A stretch of DNA of 64,000 nt from Hyphomicrobiales bacterium (GCA_028339975.1 JAOLDG010000004.1:91029-155028); one strand, 5' to 3'; counted from the first letter of the stretch, positions 9,491 through 19,514 are shown. Translations and numbers: made by a program. Notes: generated by a model from the sequence alone, not told the origin.

Positions 9491-9702
9491 TACTTCATGG
9501 AGCAGCTTTTAGGAACCGCATGGTTATCAACATTTTCCATTACCTGAACAATACTCTCACCACCTGCAACAGCAAATTTAAGACCATCAACACAGTAAGT
9601 AGTAATGCCTTTATCAGAATAAAGAGTTTTTACATGCGCAAAAGCATTACCCGATATAAGAATTATTAAAATTAAACCTAAACCTAAACCTAATTTTTTC
9701 AT
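9490..9702 (-). CDS. Small secreted protein, unknown function
   Basis: 70 residues. A clear signal peptide (MKKLGLGLGLILIILISGNAFA, cut after residue 22) is followed by a 48-residue mature part with two cysteines (Cys37 and Cys67) that could form a disulfide. A strong AAAGGAGT box precedes the ATG. I do not recognise the family. It stands alone upstream of the TonB receptor gene, with a hydrophobic micropeptide frame coupled to its stop. Confidence 0.7.
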   Translation of the reverse strand: MKKLGLGLGLILIILISGNAFAHVKTLYSDKGITTYCVDGLKFAVAGGESIVQVMENVDNHAVPKSCSMK

Positions 9703-9876
9703 TTTTAACTCCTTTAAGATTAAATTTTATTAAATCTATATTTATTTTACTCTTCTAATAGTTTGTTTAAATTTTTTTTAATAAACATAAATATATCTTA
9801 ACAAATTATTACAGAAAAACATTTTTAATTTTAAAAAGGGAATAGAGAAACAGGCAATAATTATATAATTAAATCT

Positions 9877-10800
9877 TTAAATTGATGTTAACCAATGTAA
9901 AAATCTAGCGTCCTTTCCTGATGTAATATCTAAAAATATTTCTTTAAGTCTCGATGTAAGATTACCTACAAAACCATCCCCGACAAGTCTATTATCAATC
10001 TTAACAACAGGACACACGAGGTGAGAAGACGAAGTTATAAAAATTTCATGAGCATTTTCAAGTTCTTCAAAAGGAATGCGACCAACCTTAATTTTAATAC
10101 CCTCGGCACCAGCAATTTCAATAATACTTTTTCGAGTAATACCATAAAGAACCTCATCCTCAGGTGCCGTTAAAAGACAATCATCTTGATTAACAATGAA
10201 TACATTAGAGGTTGGTGCTTCTGTAATAAAACCCTCTTCGTCTGTTAGAATGATTTCATCGTAGCCATTTTTTCTTGCCTTCCATTTTGCCATCATGGAG
10301 GATGTATAGTTTCCAGCTATTTTTACTTGTGGTGGAATGATATCGGGTCGTCTTTGATGCTTTTCTTTCTCTATCCAGACACTTAATTCTTTTGATACAT
10401 GAAAAGGTTGTGTATTTTTCGATATAATATCCTCTTGAGGCTCATAGGCTGCAATAGCGACAGTTGAAAACGGGTCTTGGGGAACAACATCGATCTCAAT
10501 GGATGCGATATAGACGCTTATCTTTACGTATATACTTCCTGGATTTTGTTTTACCGTATCTTTTATGGCTAATTGAATATCGTCAGGCGAATAATCGAGA
10601 GGAATTCCTGCTGTTGCACATGACGTAAAGAGTCTTTCCACATGATCGTTAAGGCGAAAAAGAGAAACTACCCCTTCATTTTCGAAAATCGGAATAAATC
10701 CAAAAATAAGTGATCCGCGTTGATGCGAATGAGAAAGGATATGAACTTGAGCGTCTTCCCAGTTAACATAATCTCCATTCATCCAAATTTTTCTTTGCAA
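9877..10800 (-). CDS. PLP-dependent class IV aminotransferase (branched-chain/D-amino acid aminotransferase-like)
   Basis: 307 residues with the fold-type IV signature. It opens KIWMNGDYVNWEDA; the likely PLP lysine is Lys160 in VKIAGNYTSS; ITEAPTSNVFIV (192-203) and YGITRKSII (219-227) follow. It resembles IlvE-type enzymes, which move an amino group between branched-chain amino acids and 2-oxoglutarate, though D-amino acid or lyase activities occur in the same family. The start is TTG 10800, supported by an AAGGGG box seven bases upstream; the first ATG is six codons in and has no such box. An isolated gene, divergent from the reductase-like gene. Confidence 0.85.
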   Translation of the reverse strand: MQRKIWMNGDYVNWEDAQVHILSHSHQRGSLIFGFIPIFENEGVVSLFRLNDHVERLFTSCATAGIPLDYSPDDIQLAIKDTVKQNPGSIYVKISVYIASIEIDVVPQDPFSTVAIAAYEPQEDIISKNTQPFHVSKELSVWIEKEKHQRRPDIIPPQVKIAGNYTSSMMAKWKARKNGYDEIILTDEEGFITEAPTSNVFIVNQDDCLLTAPEDEVLYGITRKSIIEIAGAEGIKIKVGRIPFEELENAHEIFITSSSHLVCPVVKIDNRLVGDGFVGNLTSRLKEIFLDITSGKDARFLHWLTSI

Positions 10801-10850
10801 ATACTTTCCCCTTCGTTAAGAATCAAATTTTAACTTAACCTAAAAATATT

Positions 10851-11591
10851 ATGTTTCAAATTCTTATAAATTCTTGGATTGGTATTGGTGTTATAACCTT
10901 TTTTATTCTTCTTTTTATAAGCGCACCTTATGGACGACACTTAAGGTCTGGATGGGGCCCTCTTCTTCCAAAAAGACTTGGGTGGATACTCATGGAAACC
11001 CCTGCTCTTTATGTCATGTGGTTGTTTTATTTTATTTATGGCGGGTTTAATAATATTGTTCTTATTGTCTTTCTGGCTCTTTGGTCCATTCACTATACAA
11101 ACAGAAGTATTATATGGCCTTTCTTAATTGATAAAAATGGATCTATGCCATTAGTAGTTGCCCTTCTAGCCTTTATTTTCAATATCTTTAATGCATCTTT
11201 TCATGGTTATTGGTTCTTATTGATGGACAATCAATATGATAGTTCTTGGTTTCTAACTCCAGCTTTCTTAATAGGCTTATGTGTTTTTCTTTTTGGTATG
11301 ATTATCAATATTCATTCCGATAAAATCTTATTAAAATTATCCAAACAAAAAAATGGTTATCAGATTCCTTATGGAGGATTTTATAAATGGATATCAAGTC
11401 CAAATTATTTTGGTGAAATAATAGAGTGGATTGGATGGGCAATAATGACGTGGAGCTTTTCAGGTTTTGTATTTGCTCTATGGACAACCTTTAACCTTCT
11501 TCCAAGAGCCCTTAAGCATCACTCATGGTACAAAGAAAAATTCGATGGTTATCCAAAGGAACGTAAGGCAATTATTCCAAAAATTTTATAA
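10851..11591 (+). CDS. Steroid 5-alpha-reductase-like membrane enzyme (DUF1295/3-oxo-5-alpha-steroid 4-dehydrogenase family)
   Basis: 246 residues with about six to seven hydrophobic helices. The conserved C-terminal block YGGFYKWISSPNYFGEIIEW and the ending HHSWYKEKFDGYPKERKAIIP match the NADPH-binding region of the steroid 5-alpha-reductase/isoprenylcysteine methyltransferase fold. The length fits small eukaryote-type 5-alpha-reductases. Bacterial homologues probably reduce an enone lipid; a sterol substrate is not shown. No ribosome site is evident before ATG 10851. The stop is immediately followed by the convergent NmrA-like gene with no gap. Confidence 0.85.
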   Translation: MFQILINSWIGIGVITFFILLFISAPYGRHLRSGWGPLLPKRLGWILMETPALYVMWLFYFIYGGFNNIVLIVFLALWSIHYTNRSIIWPFLIDKNGSMPLVVALLAFIFNIFNASFHGYWFLLMDNQYDSSWFLTPAFLIGLCVFLFGMIINIHSDKILLKLSKQKNGYQIPYGGFYKWISSPNYFGEIIEWIGWAIMTWSFSGFVFALWTTFNLLPRALKHHSWYKEKFDGYPKERKAIIPKIL

Positions 11592-12527
11592 TTAGCCACC
11601 TGATGGAGTTGTAATATCGTCATCATCAATAGGAACCCAGTCCTGTTGCTTAACCCACTCACTAAATGTTGTTAGTTTTATTGGAATCTCTTTAAGAACT
11701 TCATCCATATCAACTTCAAAAGGATTTAAATCATCAGTATTGTCATTATTATACTCATAAAACCCCTGCATAGCAGCAATATAATCCTCTCTTCCAATAT
11801 CACTAACCCCATCAAAAATATCTGCCATTCGAATAGCAAATTCATTTGGAGTTAAGGTTTTTTGCTTGATTGATCGGCCAAGATGTCCTGATAAAGTATC
11901 TGCAATCCTTTGCGGTGTTAAAACTTCAGGGCCTCCAATAACCATTGCTCTTCCTATTAAGTCATCACGCTTTAAGGCTGCTACCATAAATTTAGCAACA
12001 TCATCAAGGCAAATCCAGTTTGCTTCAAGTCCAGCCTTGTGAGGATAAGCAAATTCATTTTTTTCTAAAATATCGTTCCTTGCCCATTTTGTAAGAGTAT
12101 TATCCATAAATAACACTGGTCTAAAAATAGTTGTTCGAGCTCCACCTTGCTTTAAAGCCCTCTCCGTAGCTAAAACACGGTCATAATTATACTGCCCTAT
12201 TTCTTCATCAGGAGCATAAGCCGCAGTCTGATATACTAAACGAACATCGGCCCTAGCTGCAGCTGCGCCAACAGCAGCACAAAAATCTATCATTTTGGTT
12301 ACTTGTTCGAAGGATGGTTTATTATAGAAAGCAGCCTCTGAACCAACTAGCGCATCATCGAGGCTTTGTGGATCGTTATAATCTGCAGAAACTTCTGTTA
12401 CGTTACTATCAGAAAATACACCTTTTTTTCGAGTAATCGCTCTTACTTTATAGTCAGCTAATAAAAGTTGCCTTACTTGAGCTTGCCCCATTCTTCCTGA
12501 AGCGCCAAAAACTGTTACTGTTGTCAT
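11592..12527 (-). CDS. NmrA-like NAD(P)-binding Rossmann-fold protein
   Basis: 311 residues. The N-terminal dinucleotide motif is VFGASGRMGQ (6-15), then RAITRKKG, which could contact the NADP phosphate. NmrA/atypical SDR members include quinone reductases, sugar epimerase-like enzymes and redox sensors, so the reaction is open. The C-terminal 60 residues are acidic, with an unusual DD-rich tail. Start ATG 12527 has AAGGGA upstream. It lies downstream of the SDR and PQQ dehydrogenase genes on the same strand (gap 42 bp) and may be cotranscribed with them. Confidence 0.82.
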   Translation of the reverse strand: MTTVTVFGASGRMGQAQVRQLLLADYKVRAITRKKGVFSDSNVTEVSADYNDPQSLDDALVGSEAAFYNKPSFEQVTKMIDFCAAVGAAAARADVRLVYQTAAYAPDEEIGQYNYDRVLATERALKQGGARTTIFRPVLFMDNTLTKWARNDILEKNEFAYPHKAGLEANWICLDDVAKFMVAALKRDDLIGRAMVIGGPEVLTPQRIADTLSGHLGRSIKQKTLTPNEFAIRMADIFDGVSDIGREDYIAAMQGFYEYNNDNTDDLNPFEVDMDEVLKEIPIKLTTFSEWVKQQDWVPIDDDDITTPSGG

Positions 12528-12569
12528 AAAAATTCCCTTTAGTTAGTTATGCTTATTTTCAAGAACTTA

Positions 12570-13331
12570 CTAATTTGATCCTAACTTAACAAGCCATTTA
12601 GGAGTTATTTTCATAAAAAAGACTAAGACTTTATAAAACCAACCATTAATAATAATGTCTTTTCCTGACATTGAGGCAGCATAAGATTGCTCAACAACTT
12701 TTCTTGAATCCATCCACATAAAAGACGGAATAGAGCTTTTAAATTCACCCATATCTTTGTGAAATTCAGTATGCGTAAAGCCAGGGCATACTGCACATGA
12801 ATATATGTTCCTAGATTTATATTCATTATGTATCATCTCTGAAAACTTAAGAATCATCAGTTTAGTTGCAATATACATTCCTCCTGAATTTGTATAAGGA
12901 GCAAATGCGGCAACAGATGAAATATTAATAATTCTTCCATACTTTTCTGCAAGCATATTGGGTAAGAATAGTCTTGTTAGAGCTATGACTGAAGTTGATA
13001 AAACGTTAATAAAAGCATTATGTTTTTCCCAGGATAATTTATCAAATTCTCCAACCAGTCCATAACCTGCATTATTTATTAAAATATCAATTTTCACATT
13101 ATTTTTATTACAGAAATTAAAAATTTTAGACGGAGCATCCTGTTCACCAAGGTCAGCGGAAATAATTAAAATATCTACTTTGTATTGTTCAGTAAGATCG
13201 GCTGCAATTAACTTTAAATTAGCCTCTCTTCTTGCCGTTAAGACTAAATTGTAGCCTTTCTCGGCATAAAGATTTGCAAAATCCTTACCTAAGCCAGAAG
13301 AAGCGCCTGTTATTAGTACAGTTTTATTCAT
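12570..13331 (-). CDS. Short-chain dehydrogenase/reductase
   Basis: 253 residues of classical SDR: TGASSGLG (8-15) binds the cofactor, LINNAGYG stabilises the core, and INISSVAA with YIATK supplies Ser, Tyr and Lys for catalysis. I chose ATG 13331; a longer frame upstream only reads through the preceding gene. The start lies inside the PQQ dehydrogenase 3' end, giving an 8-nt overlap ATGAATAA, so translation is probably coupled. The C-terminal tail (WFYKVLVFFMKITPKW) is hydrophobic and may touch the membrane. Substrate unknown; an aldehyde or alcohol linked to the quinoprotein is only a suggestion. Confidence 0.88.
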   Translation of the reverse strand: MNKTVLITGASSGLGKDFANLYAEKGYNLVLTARREANLKLIAADLTEQYKVDILIISADLGEQDAPSKIFNFCNKNNVKIDILINNAGYGLVGEFDKLSWEKHNAFINVLSTSVIALTRLFLPNMLAEKYGRIINISSVAAFAPYTNSGGMYIATKLMILKFSEMIHNEYKSRNIYSCAVCPGFTHTEFHKDMGEFKSSIPSFMWMDSRKVVEQSYAASMSGKDIIINGWFYKVLVFFMKITPKWLVKLGSN

Positions 13332-15282
13332 CAGGAAGGGCAAATGCCATAAGGTGATCAGAGGCAGGTGTGCCAATAGCCCAATGCCCGCCGGCTGCAA
13401 TTATAACAAATTGACGACCATTTTTATTTTTATATGTCATGGGTGTTGCGTGACCACCTGTCGGAAGTCTAAATTTTGCTAACTCATCACCAGTCTCGGT
13501 GCTAAACGCCCTTAGATAATGATCGCTTGTCGCTGCGATAAACACTAACCCGGATGCCGTGACTGTTGGACCTCCAATATTTGGAGCACCCTTAATCCAA
13601 TGAAATGGAAAAGGAGCAAGATCTTTTGATGTTCCCAAGGGAACATTCCATAAATGCTCTCCTGTGTTCAAATCAATTGCTGTTAAAGTACCCCAAGGAG
13701 GCTCGGTACAAGGTACTCCCAAAGGAGAGAAAAAACCCATAGAGCGTAAATTGCAATATGGTGCACCCTCATTTGGTTCTATGTTTGTAAATCTTTCTTG
13801 GGTTTTATTAATCGATAGTTCCTTAAGAGGTTTATTACAGTCCTCACGAGGAACCATAACGATAAGGCTTGCCATATTATTCGTATTAACAATCATAATA
13901 TTTCTTTCAGGATCAATCGCCGGCCCACCCCAGTTGTTTCCACCAACACCACTTGGATAATGAATGCTTCCTTCAAGTGATGGTGGGGTAAAAAGACCTT
14001 CGTTTCTTAATTTTTTAGCAGTTCTTTTGCAATGACCTCGATCCCAAAAAGTAAATCCAAATGCCTTATCAGGGTCAAAATAAGTTGGGTTGAGAGGAGC
14101 TGGTTTAGTTGGAAAAGGTTGAGTTTTAGAAACATAATCACCCTCAATTGCACCTTGAGGAACCTCCCTTTCTTCCACTGGAAAAATAGGTTCGCCTGTT
14201 TCTCTGTTTAATAAAAAAACAAGACCTGTTTTTGTTGTTTGGGCTAACGCCTTAATCAATTTACCATCACGCTTAAATTCATAAAATGTTGGTTGAGATG
14301 GAACGTCATAATCCCAAATATCATGATGGACAGTTTGGAAGCTCCACTTTAATTTTCCTGTATCCGCATTTAAAGCAACAACAGAACTGGAGTATTCTTC
14401 CAAGCCTTCTCTGTGACCACCGTAATAATCAGGCGATGCATTACCAGTAGGGAGATAAACCATATTAAGCTCAGGGTCTGCAGATATAATAGACCAGACA
14501 TTTGCTGTACCCCTTCTATACAAAGGATTACCATTATCATCTATTACCGTTGCTTCCTCTGGAGGAATTGGGTCCCAGTACCACTTTAGTTCTCCCGTTC
14601 TAACATCAAAAGCCCTTACTACACCACCCGGTATGTCAGTTGATAAATTGTCGATAACACTACCCCCAACAACAATTTTTTCATTAATTATAGCTGGCGG
14701 AGATGTGCTCCAATAATACAAATCCGGATGTTCTCCAAGACCGTCTCTAAGATCAACCCTACCTTTTTTCCCAAAATCCTCGCATAGCTTTCCATCTTTT
14801 GCATCAATAGAAAATAATTCAGCGTCTACAGTCACACCTATAATATGGTGATAGCACTTTTCATTAGGAGACTTTTCTAAATCTTTCCAGCTACTCAATC
14901 CTCTGCAGGTTAAAATAGCTCTACCTTCCTTCTTAAGTTTTGGATCAAAAACCCATTTTTCTTCTCCTGTTTCAGGATTTAAAGCAAAAACTCTGTTGTA
15001 TGAGGTGCAATAAAAAAGGGTCTCATCAATTAAAAGAGGTGTTGCCTGAAATGATGTTTGCAAACCATCACCCTTTCTTCCGGCAGCATTTCCTCCGCCC
15101 TTATAATCACCAGATCGATGAGTCCAAATATTTTCTAAATTTTTAACATTTTTTGGATTTATTTCACTAGCCTTAGAGTAATGACCTCCACCAGAATCCT
15201 TGCCATAAGAAGACCAATCGTCTTCTTGGGCTAGCGATTGCACTGATAAAAAAAGACTTAAAGCTATAACGGCTATGCGCAT
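13324..15282 (-). CDS. Periplasmic PQQ-dependent (quinoprotein) dehydrogenase
   Basis: 652 residues. A signal peptide (about 18 residues, ending SLA) leads into an eight-bladed propeller with repeated W-type motifs: DWSSYGKDSGGGHYSKASEI at the start, TGEEKWVF, TGELKWYW, TGKLKWSF and TGEHLWNV. The length and the GGHYS/WDYD features fit the glucose/quinate/shikimate dehydrogenase branch without its N-terminal membrane anchor. It would oxidise an alcohol, sugar or cyclitol in the periplasm and pass electrons to quinone or a cytochrome. No pqqABCDE or cytochrome gene is in the window. GGAG precedes the ATG. The downstream SDR overlaps by 8 nt. Confidence 0.9.
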   Translation of the reverse strand: MRIAVIALSLFLSVQSLAQEDDWSSYGKDSGGGHYSKASEINPKNVKNLENIWTHRSGDYKGGGNAAGRKGDGLQTSFQATPLLIDETLFYCTSYNRVFALNPETGEEKWVFDPKLKKEGRAILTCRGLSSWKDLEKSPNEKCYHHIIGVTVDAELFSIDAKDGKLCEDFGKKGRVDLRDGLGEHPDLYYWSTSPPAIINEKIVVGGSVIDNLSTDIPGGVVRAFDVRTGELKWYWDPIPPEEATVIDDNGNPLYRRGTANVWSIISADPELNMVYLPTGNASPDYYGGHREGLEEYSSSVVALNADTGKLKWSFQTVHHDIWDYDVPSQPTFYEFKRDGKLIKALAQTTKTGLVFLLNRETGEPIFPVEEREVPQGAIEGDYVSKTQPFPTKPAPLNPTYFDPDKAFGFTFWDRGHCKRTAKKLRNEGLFTPPSLEGSIHYPSGVGGNNWGGPAIDPERNIMIVNTNNMASLIVMVPREDCNKPLKELSINKTQERFTNIEPNEGAPYCNLRSMGFFSPLGVPCTEPPWGTLTAIDLNTGEHLWNVPLGTSKDLAPFPFHWIKGAPNIGGPTVTASGLVFIAATSDHYLRAFSTETGDELAKFRLPTGGHATPMTYKNKNGRQFVIIAAGGHWAIGTPASDHLMAFALPDE

Positions 15283-15347
15283 ATTTTTTCTCCAAAATTA
15301 TAAGTAAATTATAATCATTTTGATCATAGATAAAGTAAAATAATTTA

Positions 15348-16166
15348 TTATACAATAGATGGTGGTTGTCCCAAATCGAACTCCACAAGGTTTTGGAGAT
15401 ATTGAGTATCACTTTCAATATTGCTACTTAAATCAGAGGGATTAATTGCTTTTCCAAAATTAATTTTGTATTGAAAATTTTTTTTGTTAATTAACTCTCT
15501 AAAAAGACTTACATCCTTTAATTCTTTATTAACAATCTCTAAAAAATAAAAAAGTAGAGAGTTTGAACCATCCATATGAAAGGGTACTATAGGAATATTA
15601 AATTTTTTAGAAAGCTTTATAACTGTTGTTAGCCATGGTCTTTCGTATAATTTAATACCTTTTCTTTTTGAGAGCCGAGAAGAAGGAAAAACAAGGAGAG
15701 CCTTACTCCCTTCTAGAGCTTCTCTGGTTAACTTTAGTATCATCCGACTTTTTTCAGATGTTTTATTATTTTGATTCCAATCAACTGGTATAATTATATC
15801 TTGAAATCCTTTGGCAATTTTAATCATATCGGAGTTAGCATAAAGAGTATAATCAGGCCTATGCTCCTTGAGAACATCAAACATTACAATACCATCTGTT
15901 AAGCCAGTGGGGTGATTTCCTGCCAAAATAATAGGCCCTTCTTTAGGAACATTAGAGAGATTCTTAACTTGATTGTCTGACTTTAAAAATTCAGTAAGAT
16001 AAGTAAAACAATCAAAACCAGATTTACCCTCTATATCGTCAACAATTTTCTTGGCATCCTTATATTTAAAAATTTTATAAATCGAAGGACTTAAGAAAGA
16101 CCAAAAAATTTTATTTTTCATAAGATTAGGGCATCTTTCTTCCATGATTTCATCAATTGGATGCAT
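15348..16166 (-). CDS. PlsC-like lysophospholipid acyltransferase
   Basis: 272 residues of the glycerophospholipid acyltransferase fold, close to the hemolysin-like/OlsA group. The catalytic block is GNHPTGLTDG (His85, Asp91), and VFPSSRLSKRKG is the substrate-phosphate block. It would acylate a lysolipid or a related hydroxyl/amine acceptor at the inner membrane. It starts 15 bp after the leuA stop on the same strand, so it may read through from leuA although the functions are unrelated. A short hydrophobic segment (FWSFLSPSIYKIF) near residue 21 could anchor it. Confidence 0.82.
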   Translation of the reverse strand: MHPIDEIMEERCPNLMKNKIFWSFLSPSIYKIFKYKDAKKIVDDIEGKSGFDCFTYLTEFLKSDNQVKNLSNVPKEGPIILAGNHPTGLTDGIVMFDVLKEHRPDYTLYANSDMIKIAKGFQDIIIPVDWNQNNKTSEKSRMILKLTREALEGSKALLVFPSSRLSKRKGIKLYERPWLTTVIKLSKKFNIPIVPFHMDGSNSLLFYFLEIVNKELKDVSLFRELINKKNFQYKINFGKAINPSDLSSNIESDTQYLQNLVEFDLGQPPSIV

Positions 16167-16181
16167 AGTTTTCCATTAAAT

Positions 16182-17729
16182 CTAATTATTAATTAAGTCC
16201 GGGTTTGCTCTCTCTCTTTTAATAATTAATCGATTAAGAGCTCCTATATAAGCTCTTGCAGAGGCTACGAGCGTATCAGTATCAGCACCTCTTCCAACAA
16301 CTGTCTTTCCGTCTTCATGAAGGCGAACGCTTACCTCGGCCTGAGCATCTGTTCCCTGAGTAACTGCGTGAACCTGATAAAGTTGAAGATCGGCTGTATG
16401 AGGAAACAACTCTCGGATAGAATTAAAAATAGCATCTACAGGACCAGATCCTTCACAGATAGATTTTTTTTCTTCACCATCAATATTCAAAACAAGTTCA
16501 GAGATTTGAGGACCTGATGTACCTGCTTGAATTTTAAGAGAAACAAGCTTTACTTGGTCAACACCTGATGAGAACTCATTATCGATAATAGCGATTATGT
16601 CGTCATCAAAGATTTCTTTCTTTTTATCCGCAAGATCTTTAAATCTATAAAATGAATCATTCAACTGATTGTCAGCCAATTCAAATCCTAGCTCACGGGC
16701 TTTTTCTTTAAAAGCATGCCGACCAGAGTGTTTGCCCATCACAAGAGTCGATTCGCTTAAGCCAATACTTTCAGGTGTCATAATTTCATATGTTTCATTA
16801 TTTTTAAGCATTCCGTCTTGATGGATTCCAGATTCATGAGCAAAAGCATTTTTCCCAACAATAGCCTTGTTAAACTGAACAGGAAAAGATGTGACGGATG
16901 AAACCAACTTTGAAGCTCTAGTAAATAACTTGGTGTCTACATTGGACTCATAATTTAAAATATCTTTCCTAACCTTCATTGACATAACTAATTCTTCTAG
17001 AGCTGCATTACCCGCTCTTTCTCCTATACCATTCATTGTGCATTCAACTTGTCTAGCCCCTGCTCTAACGCCAGATAAGGAATTTGCAACAGCTAAGCCT
17101 AGATCATTATGACAGTGCGTAGAAAAAGTTACTTTATCTGATGAAGGAATATTCTTAATTAAAGACTCTATAATCTCATAATATTCTTCAGGTGTTGTAT
17201 AACCAACAGTGTCGGGAATATTAATAGTTGAGGCACCAGAAGATATGGCTGTTTCAACACAACGAAATAAAAACTCACGATCAGTTCTGGTTGCATCCTC
17301 AGCAGACCATTGAACATCCTCAACTAAATTTCTAGCTCTAGAAACAGAGTCACTAATAGCCTCTAAAACTTGCTCCTCATCCATTTGAAGTTTAAATTTC
17401 ATATGAATTGGGCTGGTTGCTATGAAAGTATGTATCCTTGGGTGAACAGCATTTTTGACTGCTGCACCAGCTCGATCAACGTCTTTTTGTCCTGCCCTAG
17501 CTAAGCCACATACTTGAACATTTTTAACAATCTTAGAAATTTCTGAAACAGCTTCAAAATCACCTTCGGACGCAATAGGAAACCCAGCCTCAATGATATC
17601 AATTCCCATTGTATCAAAAATTTCTGCTATTTGAATTTTTTCACTTAAAGACATCGAGGCACCTGGTGATTGTTCACCATCTCTCAATGTCGTATCAAAA
17701 ATTTTAACGTAATTATTATTTTTACTCAT
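16182..17729 (-). CDS. leuA: 2-isopropylmalate synthase
   Basis: 515 residues. It condenses acetyl-CoA with 2-ketoisovalerate, the first committed step to leucine. The TIM-barrel start [13 protein letters not shown] (11-23) and the metal motif HCHND are clear, and the C-terminal LeuA regulatory domain for leucine feedback is present ([18 protein letters not shown] region). The length fits alphaproteobacterial LeuA. I chose ATG 17729 with GGAG six bases upstream (17739-17736); a longer frame from TTG 17741 would lie on that box. Upstream are a leucine-rich leader frame and two hairpins, so it has its own control although it follows ilvC. Confidence 0.96.
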   Translation of the reverse strand: MSKNNNYVKIFDTTLRDGEQSPGASMSLSEKIQIAEIFDTMGIDIIEAGFPIASEGDFEAVSEISKIVKNVQVCGLARAGQKDVDRAGAAVKNAVHPRIHTFIATSPIHMKFKLQMDEEQVLEAISDSVSRARNLVEDVQWSAEDATRTDREFLFRCVETAISSGASTINIPDTVGYTTPEEYYEIIESLIKNIPSSDKVTFSTHCHNDLGLAVANSLSGVRAGARQVECTMNGIGERAGNAALEELVMSMKVRKDILNYESNVDTKLFTRASKLVSSVTSFPVQFNKAIVGKNAFAHESGIHQDGMLKNNETYEIMTPESIGLSESTLVMGKHSGRHAFKEKARELGFELADNQLNDSFYRFKDLADKKKEIFDDDIIAIIDNEFSSGVDQVKLVSLKIQAGTSGPQISELVLNIDGEEKKSICEGSGPVDAIFNSIRELFPHTADLQLYQVHAVTQGTDAQAEVSVRLHEDGKTVVGRGADTDTLVASARAYIGALNRLIIKRERANPDLINN

Positions 17730-17737
17730 CACTATCT

Positions 17738-17759
17738 CCAAAAAATTAATTATTTTTGG
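17738..17759 (-). promoter_or_regulatory. Hairpin overlapping the leuA ribosome binding site
   Basis: On the transcribed strand, CCAAAAA (17759-17753) can pair with TTTTTGG (17744-17738) across an 8-nt loop. The last two paired bases are the first GG of the leuA GGAG box. If formed, the stem would hide part of the Shine-Dalgarno site. It is AU-rich and modest in strength, so a regulatory role is inferred. Confidence 0.35.
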
Positions 17760-17771
17760 CTTAAAAGTTCT

Positions 17772-17807
17772 CCCCTAAGACATATCGCCAAAAGACAATC
17801 TTAGAGG
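17772..17807 (-). promoter_or_regulatory. leuA leader attenuator hairpin
   Basis: A strong stem on the transcribed strand: CCTCTAAGA (17807-17799) pairs with TCTTAGGGG (17780-17772), nine pairs including one G-U. An inner helix ATTGTC/GGCGAT closes a TTTT loop. The stop codon of the leucine-rich leader lies in the 5' arm, so ribosome position would decide whether the stem forms. The sequence after it (agaacttttaa) is a poor U-tract, so it may be a weak terminator or an antiterminator-type element rather than a textbook terminator. Confidence 0.55.
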
Positions 17808-17884
17808 CTAATAAGCAGCAGTGATAAAAGAGTTAAAGTCAAAAAAACAGTATTAAGCAAATAATTATTGCTTCCAAAGAACAT
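17801..17884 (-). CDS. Leucine-rich leader peptide of leuA
   Basis: A 27-codon frame from ATG 17884 to TAA 17803-17801, 71 nt upstream of leuA. Ten of 27 codons are leucine (TTG, CTT, TTA, CTG, CTC), most in the second half, which reads LTLTLLSLLLISL. Leucine stalling in such a frame is the basis of classical transcription attenuation of leucine genes. A possible -10 (TATAAA, 17905-17900) would put the transcript start about 8 nt before this ATG, leaving no ribosome site. An in-frame ATG at 17908 would add eight residues and has AAGG about 14 nt upstream. The start is uncertain; the Leu density and the hairpin at the stop are the evidence. Confidence 0.65.
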   Translation of the reverse strand: MFFGSNNYLLNTVFLTLTLLSLLLISL

Positions 17885-17953
17885 AATATTTGAACTGTTT
17901 TTATACATAATACATGCTAGATGCCTTAATTTTCATCAAGGATCAAGTAAAAA

Positions 17954-18979
<1,026 letters not shown>

Positions 18980-18998
18980 TCATCTCCATAAAAATAAT

Positions 18999-19514
18999 TT
19001 ATTCTTTTGATCCTCTTAAAATAGCAGCAAGACCAGTTCTAGATATATCGTTCAACCCTAATGGACGCAAAAGGTCAATAAATGAATTTATTTTATCCAT
19101 TGCTCCCGTTAATTCAAAAATAAATGAATTTTCTGTTGTATCAACAACCTTAGCTCTATAAATCTCGCAAAGCCTTAATATTTCTTCTTTAGTTTCCATT
19201 GAATATAAAACTTTTATTAAAGCCATCTCTCTTTCAACAGATGGACCTTCAATCGTAAGGTCGGTAACTTTGTGAACAGGAACGAGCCTCTCTAATTGGC
19301 TTTTCATTTGAGCAATTGTTTTGGGGCTACCAGATGAAACTATTGTAATTCTTGAAGTATGAGAATCTTTATCAATTTCAGCAACAGTTAAGCTTTCAAT
19401 ATTATATCCACGTCCCGCAAAAAGTCCTATTACTCTTGCCAAAACACCCGCTTCATTATCTACGAGAACAGAAAAAGTATGTGTCTCTTGAGCACCCTCT
19501 TTAATCGCAATCAT
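18999..19514 (-). CDS. ilvH: Acetolactate synthase small (regulatory) subunit
   Basis: 171 residues. The N-terminal ACT domain (HTFSVLVDNEAGVLARVIGL, from residue 12) binds valine for feedback control of the large subunit; the C-terminal ALS_ss_C domain contains EITRTGLAAI-like ending NDISRTGLAAILRG. The length fits the usual 160-175. Its ATG overlaps the ilvB stop (ATGA), so the subunits are translationally coupled for fixed stoichiometry. Confidence 0.96.
   Translation of the reverse strand: MIAIKEGAQETHTFSVLVDNEAGVLARVIGLFAGRGYNIESLTVAEIDKDSHTSRITIVSSGSPKTIAQMKSQLERLVPVHKVTDLTIEGPSVEREMALIKVLYSMETKEEILRLCEIYRAKVVDTTENSFIFELTGAMDKINSFIDLLRPLGLNDISRTGLAAILRGSKE

Noticed and set aside
13332..13400. 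N-terminal extension of the SDR at 12.6 kb
   Set aside because: It reads only the shadow frame of the PQQ dehydrogenase 3' end; ATG 13331 begins the Rossmann strand.
15173..15418. 81-codon minus-strand frame between the PQQ dehydrogenase and the acyltransferase
   Set aside because: It overlaps both genes, has no family features and an odd composition; it is a chance frame.
16317..16517. Plus-strand frame opposite leuA and similar frames opposite ftsZ, ligA and ilvB
   Set aside because: All are antisense shadows of well-conserved genes without ribosome sites or family features.
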